Below are positions 1-6,292 of a DNA stretch of 7,110 nt, piece after piece. Positions within the stretch are counted from its first letter, which is position 1, and each line of letters begins with the position of its first letter. The notes under the pieces are model-generated. The model was not told the origin of the DNA and did no database searches. It was given only the letters and a program-made list of their open reading frames with translations. The DNA is taken from positions 1 to 7,110 of the forward strand of contig JAHBAP020000416.1 of assembly GCA_018500005.2 (NCBI GenBank), written 5' to 3'. This DNA comes from Mycobacterium sp. GTDB taxonomy: Bacteria > Actinomycetota > Actinomycetes > Mycobacteriales > Mycobacteriaceae. A program made the translations under genes and the position numbers.

Positions 1-11
1 GCCCGGTTGGG

Positions 12-377
12 TCATCGACGCGGTTCGTCCGGCGCCGAGGCGACGATCCACCGGACGACGAACCATGAACTGCGCTCCGGGGTGATCTGGGCGGTGGTGC
101 GTGCCGTGGCCCACACCATAAAAGCCACCGGGGCAAGCGGCAGTGCCCCCAATTGTTGTCCTGCGATCGAGATGGGCACCTGGTGCACAGCCAGCCACAG
201 ACTCGCAACGGCCCCGAGGGTGCCGGTCAGGTCACTGTTGGCGACGACGAGTTGGACCAGCGTGATGGCCGCGAGGACGACGACGGCGACCAGCGACGGC
301 CCGAACGCAACCCGTACCAAATCGCGCGGCTGCGGGGCACCGGGCGCCATCGGTGCCCTGCTCTGAGTCCTCGTCAC
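12..377 (-). CDS. perM: PerM-like membrane protein (DUF6350), N-terminal part with early stop
   Basis: The 121 codons resemble the N-terminus of the mycobacterial PerM/DUF6350 family (Rv0955 in M. tuberculosis). That family comprises polytopic inner-membrane proteins of about 400 or more residues, reported to support cell division and persistence. Hydrophobic segments lie at about residues 24-45, 54-72 and 75-93. A family-like stretch RDLVRVAFGPS (residues 18-28) precedes the first one, and a fourth segment begins at SSWFVVRW (103-110). The reading frame then ends in TGA at 14-12, just where the fourth segment should continue, so the product is far shorter than the family. A frameshift or breakpoint near 31-32 is possible, or the gene is truly truncated. 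The listed start is GTG at 377. ATG at 350 is an alternative, with AGCAGG six bases upstream. It lies 37 bp behind the DUF5336 gene with no terminator between, so the two are probably co-transcribed. Family assignment rests on recalled similarity and synteny. Confidence 0.62.
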   Translation of the reverse strand: MTRTQSRAPMAPGAPQPRDLVRVAFGPSLVAVVVLAAITLVQLVVANSDLTGTLGAVASLWLAVHQVPISIAGQQLGALPLAPVAFMVWATARTTAQITPERSSWFVVRWIVASAPDEPRR

Positions 378-414
378 TCGTCGGAGCGGTGTTGGGAAAA
401 GCTAGCCGGAGGCG

Positions 415-1203
415 TCAGGGCTGGCTGGAGCCCGAAGCAGACCCAGACTCCTCCGCGGACGGATCCGCGGCCGGCGACGGCTGTTGACTCGCGTCCGCCG
501 GCGGAGGGGTGTAGCTGGGAAACCCGGTCGGGGGGGTGTCGGGCGCGCTGGTGTCAGGCACGGTGTAGCCGCCGGCCGCCCCGGCGCCCGCGACGGGGTA
601 ACCCGGGTACTGGGCCGGGTAGCCGGGGCGCTGCTGCGGAGCCTGAACACCGGGGTAGTAGCCCCCGGGAGTGGGACCGTACTGGCCGTACTGGTCATAT
701 CGCGGCCTCGGGGCCGGGGCGGTGAGCACGCCGGTCTCGAAGAGTAGAGCGGTCACTGCGGCACCTGCTTGCAGCAGGGTGAACAGCAGCACCAGCCACA
801 GCGCCCAGCCAACCGAGACACCGGAGGGCCGGTTGACGACCTGTCCGATGACCAGCAGCAGCCCCAACACCGCAGCCACCGCGACCACCGCGGTGTAGGA
901 CCGGGCCGCCCTCGGCAGCAGGCCGACGGCCGCAAGCAGTGCGGCGACCAGTGCGGCCACCGTCCAGTAGCTCAAGCCACTGGCGGTGAATTCGGCGCCG
1001 CCGAACGGCCCCATCTCGGCGTTGATGCTCAGCAATGGCCCGAAACTGGCCAGGTAGGCGCCCAGACCGAGGAGCACGATGCCGACGGTGAGGTAGGCAG
1101 GCGCCTTACCGGCGCCGGCCGTGGGTGCCGGACCGGCGGGCGCTCCGTAACCGCCGGGTTGCTGCGGTGCCGGATAGCCCGGATTGGCGGGCGGGTAGGT
1201 CAT
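415..1203 (-). CDS. DUF5336 four-TM membrane protein, Rv0954-like (34 kDa antigenic protein homologue)
   Basis: This 262-residue membrane protein has a Pro/Gly/Tyr-rich cytosolic-type N-terminus (residues 1-34). Four hydrophobic segments follow at about 36-58, 78-96, 102-122 and 132-155. The C-terminal tail of about 100 residues is disordered-looking, with YDQYGQYG and GYPAQYPGYP repeats and then a Ser/Glu/Ala-rich end. This architecture, and its place next to perM and an Rv0953c-like gene, match the DUF5336 family (Rv0954 in M. tuberculosis). Rv0954 has been connected to the mycobacterial divisome; no enzymatic role is known. ATG at 1203 is well supported by GAGGAGAG at 1214-1207. The gene probably forms an operon with the downstream perM homologue. 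A run of seven C on the coding strand (530-536) falls in the tail, so slippage there would change only the disordered end. Function is inferred from family and context, with no catalytic motif visible. Confidence 0.85.
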   Translation of the reverse strand: MTYPPANPGYPAPQQPGGYGAPAGPAPTAGAGKAPAYLTVGIVLLGLGAYLASFGPLLSINAEMGPFGGAEFTASGLSYWTVAALVAALLAAVGLLPRAARSYTAVVAVAAVLGLLLVIGQVVNRPSGVSVGWALWLVLLFTLLQAGAAVTALLFETGVLTAPAPRPRYDQYGQYGPTPGGYYPGVQAPQQRPGYPAQYPGYPVAGAGAAGGYTVPDTSAPDTPPTGFPSYTPPPADASQQPSPAADPSAEESGSASGSSQP

Positions 1204-1320
1204 GGTCTCTCCTCAGGCTGAGGGACTCGACGTCCGGAGCCCACGCTAGCGCACAGCGCTGGACCGATGGCTGACCACACGCTTCCGCCGACACTGCTGT
1301 TATCAGTCTGGGTTCGGGGG
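1204..1320. other. Divergent intergenic region, DUF5336 gene side
   Basis: This stretch separates the DUF5336 gene (minus) from the promoter of the oxidoreductase operon (plus). Going leftward it contains the Shine-Dalgarno sequence of the DUF5336 gene and a possible minus-strand -10 element TAGCGT (1248-1243), for which no well-spaced -35 hexamer is evident. A small perfect hairpin, AGCGC-ACA-GCGCT, lies at 1248-1260; it is too short and lacks a U-tract, so it is not called a terminator. The minus-strand promoter is therefore only tentative. Confidence 0.35.
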
Positions 1321-1350
1321 TTGCCCGCCCGACCTAGAACACGTTCTAAT
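1321..1350 (+). promoter_or_regulatory. Predicted SigA-type promoter of the oxidoreductase/permease operon
   Basis: A -35-like TTGCCC (1321-1326) and a -10-like TCTAAT (1345-1350, five of six matches to TATAAT) are separated by 18 bp. The -10 ends seven bases before the ATG at 1358. Transcription would therefore start at or next to the A of the start codon. This fits a leaderless mRNA, which is common in mycobacteria, and the absence of a Shine-Dalgarno sequence before this gene. Element matches are seen in the sequence; the start site is inferred. Confidence 0.5.
1335..1348. promoter_or_regulatory. KstR operator (steroid catabolism repressor site)
   Basis: The sequence TAGAACACGTTCTA is a perfect inverted repeat (TAGAAC, AC spacer, GTTCTA). 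It matches every fixed position of the known KstR motif TnnAACnnGTTnnA. KstR is a TetR-family repressor of the upper cholesterol/steroid catabolic regulon, released by a steroid-derived CoA thioester. The site covers the predicted -10 element and ends nine bases before the start codon of the oxidoreductase gene, so binding would block RNA polymerase. It lies about 130 bp from the start of the divergent DUF5336 gene and probably acts only on the plus-strand operon. The motif match is direct; binding is inferred. Confidence 0.82.
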
Positions 1351-1357
1351 TCTGCTC

Positions 1358-2206
1358 ATGGATTACGGGCTCGTGCTGTTCACAAGCGACCGCGGCATCA
1401 CGCCCGCCGCCGCCGCTCAACTCGCCGACGACCACGGCTTCACCACGTTCTACGTGCCTGAGCACACCCATATCCCGGTCAAGCGGGAGGCGGCGCACCC
1501 GACCACCGGCGGCGAGGCACTGCCCGACGACCGCTATATGAGGACGCTCGACCCGTGGGTGAGCCTGGCGACGGCCGCGGCGGTGACATCCCGGGTCAGG
1601 TTGTCGACAGCGGTCGCGCTGCCCGTGGAGCATGACCCGATCAGCCTGGCCAAGACCATTGCGACGCTGGACCACCTGTCGGGCGGCAGGGTCAGCGTTG
1701 GCGTGGGATTCGGTTGGAACACAGATGAATTGACCGATCACAATGTGCCGCCGGGCCGGCGGCGCACCATGCTGCGGGAGTACATCGAAGCTATGCGCGC
1801 GCTGTGGACGCAGGAGGAGGCCGCCTACGACGGTGAGTTCGTCAGTTTCGGACCTAGCTGGGCTTGGCCCAAGCCGGTCCAGTCGCATATCCCGGTGCTG
1901 GTCGGCGCGGCCGGCACCGAGAAGAATTTCAAGTGGATCGCCCGCAGTGCGGACGGCTGGATCACCACGCCGAGGGATTTCGACATCGACGGCCCGGTTC
2001 GGTTGCTGCAGGAAACCTGGGCCGACGCGGGGCGGGAAGGCGCTCCGCAGATCGTCGCGCTGGATTTCAAGCCGGTGCCGGAGAAGCTGGAGCACTGGGC
2101 TCAGATTGGGGTCACCGAGGTGCTGTTCGGGTTGCCGGACAAGTCAGTGGCGGAAGTGGGCGCCTACGTGGAACGGCTGGCCGGCAAGCTCGCCGCTCTG
2201 ATCTGA
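1358..2206 (+). CDS. LLM-class (luciferase-like) F420/flavin-dependent oxidoreductase, Rv0953c-like
   Basis: This 282-residue protein has the length and layout of the Rv2161c-type LLM subfamily of luciferase-like (beta/alpha)8-barrel oxidoreductases, and its closest recalled relative is Rv0953c. Visible family features are an N-terminal strand MDYGLVLF, the segment FYVPEHTHIP (31-40), and the conserved block LDPWVSLATAAAVTSRVRL (64-82). The glycine-rich cofactor-proximal stretch GGRVSVGVGFGWNTDEL (109-125) follows, then PVLVGAAG (179-186) and ADGWITTP (198-205). The family uses coenzyme F420 or FMN; F420 is likelier in a mycobacterium, and the substrate is unknown. ATG at 1358 is chosen because family similarity begins immediately and the promoter geometry suits a leaderless message; no Shine-Dalgarno is visible. 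A KstR operator overlaps its promoter, implying a role in steroid or sterol-derived metabolism. Its TGA overlaps the ATG of the following permease. Confidence 0.9.
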   Translation: MDYGLVLFTSDRGITPAAAAQLADDHGFTTFYVPEHTHIPVKREAAHPTTGGEALPDDRYMRTLDPWVSLATAAAVTSRVRLSTAVALPVEHDPISLAKTIATLDHLSGGRVSVGVGFGWNTDELTDHNVPPGRRRTMLREYIEAMRALWTQEEAAYDGEFVSFGPSWAWPKPVQSHIPVLVGAAGTEKNFKWIARSADGWITTPRDFDIDGPVRLLQETWADAGREGAPQIVALDFKPVPEKLEHWAQIGVTEVLFGLPDKSVAEVGAYVERLAGKLAALI

Positions 2207-3762
2207 TGAGCGTCCCAGGGCCGGTCGGCCAGAGTGCCGCACCGGAGATCCAGCGCCTGAAGCCCAACGCGGTCGGACTGGTGAGCGTGCTGTTCATGGC
2301 GGTCGCGACCGCGGCCCCCATCACGGCCATGGTCGGCAATGTCCCCATCGCCGTCGGCTTCGGTAACGGCCCTTATGCGCCGGCCGGATATGTGGTCGCC
2401 ACGATTGTGCTGACCCTCTTTTCAATCGGCTATGCGGCGATGAGCAGGCACATCACCTCGACCGGCGCGTTCTACGGCTACATCTCCCACGGACTCGGCC
2501 GCGCGGTGGGACTCGCCGCCGGTTTCCTGACCACCTTGGCCTACGTCGTGTTCGAGGCCGCCATCGTCGGCATCTTCGCCTTCTTCGCCAACGACACCTT
2601 CCGGTCGTTGTTCTCGATCGACGTGAGCTGGCTGGTGTTCGCGATCGCAATGCTGGCGGTCAACGCGGTGCTCACCTATTTCGACGTCAACCTTGCGGCC
2701 AAGGTGCTCGGCGCCTTCCTCGTCACCGAGATCGTGATGCTGTCATTGCTCGCCCTGTCGGTGTTGGTCACCGGCGGCGGCCCGCAAGGCTGGTCACCCG
2801 GTTCGCTCAATCCGCTCAATGCCTTTCACAACCTGTCCGGCAGCGTGGTGGGAGCCGACGGCAGCACCATCGCGGTGGCCGGATCCGCCGGAGTCGGCCT
2901 GTTCTTCGCCTTCTGGTCCTGGGTCGGATTCGAGTCCAGCGCCATGTACGGCGAAGAGTCGAAGAACCCCAAGAAGATCATTCCGATCGCCGTGATCAGC
3001 TCGGTCGTCGGCATCGGGATCTTCTACGTGCTGATCTCCTGGCTGGCGATCGTGGGCACCGGTCCGGCGAACGCGGTCGCGCTGGCTCAGGATCCCGCCA
3101 CGGCCGGGGACATTTTCTTCGGCCCGGCCGGCGCGAATCTCGGAGCCTGGTCCGTGTGCCTGTTCAAGATCCTGCTGATGACCGGTTCGTTCGCCTGCGG
3201 CATGGCCTTCCACAATTGCGCGGCCCGATACATCTACGCGATCGGACGGGAGAACGTGATCCCCGGAATGCGCACCACTCTGGGCGCCACCCACGATCTG
3301 CACGGCTCCCCACACGTGGCGGGTTTCGTGCAGACCGCGATCGCGACCGCAATCGTGCTGTTCTTCTTCGTCACCGGCCGTGATCCGTATACGGGCCTCT
3401 ACGGGCTGATGGCATTGCTGGGCACCACCGCCATCATGATCGTTCAGGCACTGGCCGCATTCTCCGTGATCGCCTACTTCCACATCGGCAGACATCACCC
3501 GGAGACGGCGAACTGGTTCCGGACCTTCCTGGCCCCACTACTCGGCGGACTGGGAATGCTGTACGTGATCTACCTATTGGCCAAGAACGCGTCGTTCGCC
3601 GCCGGAACGGCCGCGGGTGACTGGATCTTCGCCGCCATCCCCTATGTCGTGGGGACCATCGGGCTCAGCGGCCTGGTGCTGGCGGTCATCCTCAAATACG
3701 TCTCACCACAACGGTATTCGGAACTGGGCCGCATCGTTCTGGAAGACAGCCACGAGCGCTGA
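2206..3762 (+). CDS. APC-superfamily amino acid/polyamine-type permease
   Basis: This 518-residue integral membrane protein has about twelve hydrophobic segments, roughly at 22-50, 58-78, 98-128, 140-160, 165-189, 224-245, 258-284, 312-336, 370-390, 398-424, 439-459 and 475-498. The first segment carries APITAMVGNVP (37-47), the helix-break region typical of APC transporters. GAFYGYISHGLGRA (87-100) and the TM6 block FWSWVGFESSAMYGEESKNP (236-255) are also characteristic. The family imports amino acids or related amines by proton or ion coupling; the substrate cannot be read from sequence. The start is ATG at 2206, sharing one base with the upstream stop (TGATG). There is no good Shine-Dalgarno, so translation is probably coupled to the oxidoreductase. 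The open frame extends upstream to 1864, but that part overlaps the oxidoreductase and lacks membrane character. It is predicted to share the KstR-controlled promoter. It ends 12 bp before the convergent thiolase-like gene. Confidence 0.9.
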   Translation: MSVPGPVGQSAAPEIQRLKPNAVGLVSVLFMAVATAAPITAMVGNVPIAVGFGNGPYAPAGYVVATIVLTLFSIGYAAMSRHITSTGAFYGYISHGLGRAVGLAAGFLTTLAYVVFEAAIVGIFAFFANDTFRSLFSIDVSWLVFAIAMLAVNAVLTYFDVNLAAKVLGAFLVTEIVMLSLLALSVLVTGGGPQGWSPGSLNPLNAFHNLSGSVVGADGSTIAVAGSAGVGLFFAFWSWVGFESSAMYGEESKNPKKIIPIAVISSVVGIGIFYVLISWLAIVGTGPANAVALAQDPATAGDIFFGPAGANLGAWSVCLFKILLMTGSFACGMAFHNCAARYIYAIGRENVIPGMRTTLGATHDLHGSPHVAGFVQTAIATAIVLFFFVTGRDPYTGLYGLMALLGTTAIMIVQALAAFSVIAYFHIGRHHPETANWFRTFLAPLLGGLGMLYVIYLLAKNASFAAGTAAGDWIFAAIPYVVGTIGLSGLVLAVILKYVSPQRYSELGRIVLEDSHER

Positions 3763-3774
3763 GTGCCCGCTGTG

Positions 3775-5301
3775 TCACCGCAGCGACGCGCGGTTGGTTC
3801 CGTCCGAAAGTGCGACGGTGATCCGCGCACCCAATGGATCCCCCTCGCTGAGCAGGGCGACCGTTTCGGGGTCGTCGCTGAGCGCCAGAAAGCGGCTGTC
3901 GTCTGCGTCCAGCCGACCGACGATGATCCCGGTACGTACCGGCCAGTCGTAGCGCACCGTGTAGGTCTCGATCGTCGCCGGACCGCTGGCCTGCTCGCTC
4001 ACCGGAGCCGCGGGCCGGGCAACCACGTCGGCGCGCAGTTCAGCGCTGTTGTCCGGGGCCCATTCGGCCGCCTCAGCCGAATAGATCCCCACCGAGTACT
4101 TGTTCATGATCCCACCGTTCGCGGTCACCAGACCGAATTCCCCTGGGGCCGAGCGCATCCGGGCAACGGTTTCGGCGATGCCGTGCAGTGAGTAGCTGTT
4201 GCCGGGGCCGCCGAAGTAGGGCAGTCCGCCGGTGAGCGTCAGGCCGCGCGGATCATCGGTTCGTAGTCCGGTCCCGTCGCAGAAGTTGAAGACAGGAACC
4301 GGGAAGCAGCTGTAGAGGTCGAAGGTGGCGATCTCGTCCAGACCGACGCCGGCCACCCGCATCGCCTCCTGCACGGCAAGGGTTGACGCGGAGTTGTAGC
4401 TAAGGTCCTCACGGTCCAGGAACGGCTGGTCGACCATGTCGGCATGACCGCGCAGGTACACCCACTTGTCTTCGGGGACAGCGAGTTTGCGCGCCCGCTC
4501 CACCGACATCAGCAGTACGGCGGCACCTTGGTTCACCTGGTCGCGGGCGACCAGGAGCCGTGGATAGGGATCGCAGATCATCCGGTTGTCGGCGTCGACG
4601 GTCAGGATGTCCTCGATGGAGCGTTCCACCGGCGAGGCCGAGAACGGGTTGCGGGATGCCACCGCGGACATCGGGGCGAACAGCTGCGCCATCGCACGCC
4701 GATACTCGGCGACACCGAGGCCCACCCTGCCGCGGCGAGCGTTCTCCAGCAAGCCGTATTGCGCCGGTGCGCCGTGCATCCCATGGGAGACGGTGTATTC
4801 GGTGAACAGTCCCTCGTAGCCGAAGCCGCGGTCCTCGAGCGGGCCGTCCACCGTTTCGGAGTGGTCCGGTTTGTCGTCGCGCTTGCCGAAATAGCGGAGG
4901 GTGGAGCCGTTCTCCGAGCCGATCACCAGAACCACGTCGGCATCGCCGGCCGCGATGGCCGCGGCAAACTCGGTCACCGCGTGCTGCGGCCCCTGTCCGC
5001 CAATGGGTTCCAGCACCGCCCGGGCAGGTGATGCTCCGATGCGGTTGCATACCGACCGCGGGTAGTTCGTCGAACTCCCCAGCGGTGCGGGGCCGCGGCT
5101 GGAGATCTCGAACTGCCGGATACCCACGACCGTGTCGACGGCTCCGGCGACCGCGGTGACGTCGGCGCCGGTGTCCGCCAAGGCCGCCGCCGCGGCGGCC
5201 GCGGCAAGCTCGACCGACGACATTCCCCGGTAGCCCGGGTCGTCGATGCGCTCGGTGAACTGGCCGACGCCGACGATCACCGGCGTCCGGGAATCCGTCA
5301 T
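3775..5301 (-). CDS. Thiolase-like protein type 1 (TLP1), annotated-as 'acetyl-CoA acetyltransferase' family, catalytic cysteines absent
   Basis: This 508-residue protein has a thiolase fold and begins with TPVIVGVGQFTERIDDPGYR (6-25), typical of the mycobacterial TLP1/Rv1867-like group. Where true thiolases carry the nucleophilic Cys (CSSG or CAGG), it has EPIGGQGPQ (98-106). The region equivalent to NEAF reads DLYSCFPVPV (328-337). GGLPYFGGPGNSYSLHG (358-374) replaces the GHP loop, with His373 nearby. The C-terminal CxG motif is replaced by ANGG (394-397). With both catalytic cysteines missing, ordinary thiolysis or condensation is unlikely. Residues ~420-508 form an extra domain matching the position of the OB-fold-like C-terminal domain of TLP1; the M. 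smegmatis TLP1 was reported, as I recall, to lack thiolase activity. ATG at 5301 is chosen by family N-terminus; the frame extends to GTG 5343, but that lies inside the terminator hairpin. The Shine-Dalgarno is poor (GCGGG). The gene is convergent with the permease. Confidence 0.85.
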   Translation of the reverse strand: MTDSRTPVIVGVGQFTERIDDPGYRGMSSVELAAAAAAAALADTGADVTAVAGAVDTVVGIRQFEISSRGPAPLGSSTNYPRSVCNRIGASPARAVLEPIGGQGPQHAVTEFAAAIAAGDADVVLVIGSENGSTLRYFGKRDDKPDHSETVDGPLEDRGFGYEGLFTEYTVSHGMHGAPAQYGLLENARRGRVGLGVAEYRRAMAQLFAPMSAVASRNPFSASPVERSIEDILTVDADNRMICDPYPRLLVARDQVNQGAAVLLMSVERARKLAVPEDKWVYLRGHADMVDQPFLDREDLSYNSASTLAVQEAMRVAGVGLDEIATFDLYSCFPVPVFNFCDGTGLRTDDPRGLTLTGGLPYFGGPGNSYSLHGIAETVARMRSAPGEFGLVTANGGIMNKYSVGIYSAEAAEWAPDNSAELRADVVARPAAPVSEQASGPATIETYTVRYDWPVRTGIIVGRLDADDSRFLALSDDPETVALLSEGDPLGARITVALSDGTNRASLR

Positions 5302-5318
5302 CCCGCAACCCACTGCCC

Positions 5319-5374
5319 GAGCAGACACAAAAGGTCCCGACACGCCGAGCGTGTCGGGACCTTTGTGTCTGCTC
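5319..5374 (-). terminator. Extended (near-symmetric) hairpin terminator behind sucD
   Basis: A 13-bp perfect stem (5333-5345 with 5349-5361) closes a three-base loop and is followed on the minus strand by four U (5332-5329). On the plus strand it is followed by three U (5362-5364). The repeat continues outward through these tracts: GAGCAGACACAAAA (5319-5332) pairs with TTTGTGTCTGCTC (5362-5374) with a single bulged A. This gives about 26 base pairs in all. It starts 12 bp after the sucD stop codon and most likely terminates the sucCD transcript. The symmetry would allow termination of antisense transcripts as well. Confidence 0.85.
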
Positions 5375-5386
5375 GCGCGGGGAACG

Positions 5387-6289
5387 TCACAGGTTTTGGA
5401 GGATCTCCCGGGCCAGTTCCGCTGCTGCCGACGGCGTCTTGCCGACCTTCACCCCGGCGGCCTCGAGAGCCTCCTTCTTGGCCGCAGCGGTTCCAGACGA
5501 GCCCGACACGATGGCGCCGGCGTGGCCCATGGTCTTGCCCTCCGGTGCGGTGAAACCGGCGACGTAACCGACGACGGGTTTGGTGACGTTGGCCTTGATG
5601 TAGTCGGCCGCACGCTCCTCGGCGTCGCCGCCGATCTCGCCGATCATCACGATCAGCTTGGTCTCCGGATCCTTCTCGAAAGCCTCGATGGCGTCGATGT
5701 GGGTGGTGCCGATCACCGGGTCCCCACCGATGCCGATCGCGGTGGAGAAGCCGAAATCCCTTAGTTCGAACATCATTTGGTAGGTCAGCGTGCCGGACTT
5801 GGACACCAATCCGATCGGGCCCTTACCGGTGATGGTGGCCGGGGTGATGCCGACCAGTGCCTCGTCCGGGGTGATGATGCCGGGGCAGTTCGGCCCGATG
5901 ATGCGGGTCTTGTTGCCGTGGTCGACGTTATAAGCCCACGCATAGGCGGTGTCCTGCACCGGGATTCCCTCGGTGATGACCACCAGCAGCGGAATTTCGG
6001 CGTCGATGGCCTCAACGATGGCGTCCTTGGCGAACTTCGGGGGCACGAATGCGATGGACACGTCCGCGCCGGTCTTCTCCATCGCCTCGGCGACCGACCC
6101 GAACACCGGGATCTCGATGTCCTCGCCCGCTTTGTTCTTGTGCGACACCGTCGTTCCGGCCTTGCGCGCGTTGACACCGCCGACGATCCGGGTGCCGGCC
6201 TTGAGCATCAGCGCGGTGTGCTTGGTGGCCTCACCCCCGGTGATGCCCTGGACGATGACCTTGGAATCCTTATTCAAGAAGATCGACAT
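5387..6289 (-). CDS. sucD: Succinyl-CoA synthetase (ADP/GDP-forming) alpha subunit
   Basis: This is the alpha subunit of succinyl-CoA synthetase, which interconverts succinyl-CoA plus NDP and Pi with succinate, CoA and NTP in the TCA cycle, in the cytoplasm with SucC. The 300 residues match the family length. The N-terminal Rossmann CoA-binding domain shows [14 protein letters not shown] (11-24) and [10 protein letters not shown] (36-45). [10 protein letters not shown] (132-141) is the conserved CoA/phosphate-site loop. [12 protein letters not shown] (160-171) follows, then GEIGGDAEE (217-225) and the phosphohistidine motif GHAGAI with His256. No key residue is missing. ATG at 6289 lies three bases after the sucC stop, with AAAGGA (6305-6300) inside the sucC 3' end acting as the ribosome site. 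A strong terminator follows 12 bp after the stop codon. Confidence 0.98.
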   Translation of the reverse strand: MSIFLNKDSKVIVQGITGGEATKHTALMLKAGTRIVGGVNARKAGTTVSHKNKAGEDIEIPVFGSVAEAMEKTGADVSIAFVPPKFAKDAIVEAIDAEIPLLVVITEGIPVQDTAYAWAYNVDHGNKTRIIGPNCPGIITPDEALVGITPATITGKGPIGLVSKSGTLTYQMMFELRDFGFSTAIGIGGDPVIGTTHIDAIEAFEKDPETKLIVMIGEIGGDAEERAADYIKANVTKPVVGYVAGFTAPEGKTMGHAGAIVSGSSGTAAAKKEALEAAGVKVGKTPSAAAELAREILQNL

Positions 6290-6292
6290 GAC

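Noticed and set aside
153..1221. Several plus-strand open frames (150-190 codons) over the DUF5336 and perM genes
   Set aside because: They are antisense to better genes, with Arg/Gly/Gln-rich low-complexity translations.
1248..1260. Small perfect hairpin AGCGC-ACA-GCGCT
   Set aside because: It has five base pairs, no U-tract and no clear position relative to a gene end, so it is not supported as terminator or operator.
1346..2095. A 249-codon open frame on the minus strand
   Set aside because: It lies antisense inside the well-supported oxidoreductase gene, is rich in Arg/Asp/His, and has no family resemblance; it is a GC-rich shadow frame.
1864..2205. Upstream extension of the permease frame by 114 codons
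   Set aside because: It overlaps the oxidoreductase in another frame and encodes an Arg/Gly-rich stretch unlike any permease N-terminus; ATG 2206 fits the family and the TGATG junction.
2794..3498. A 234-codon open frame on the minus strand
   Set aside because: It is antisense to the permease membrane segments, with low-complexity His/Gly/Asp composition and no recognisable domain.
3511..3518. AACTGGTT, resembling the KstR core AACnnGTT
   Set aside because: The outer T and A of the motif are missing and the site is within the permease coding sequence, so it is most likely chance.
5302..5343. Upstream GTG start (5343) for the thiolase-like gene
   Set aside because: It lies within the terminator hairpin; the family N-terminus begins at the ATG at 5301.
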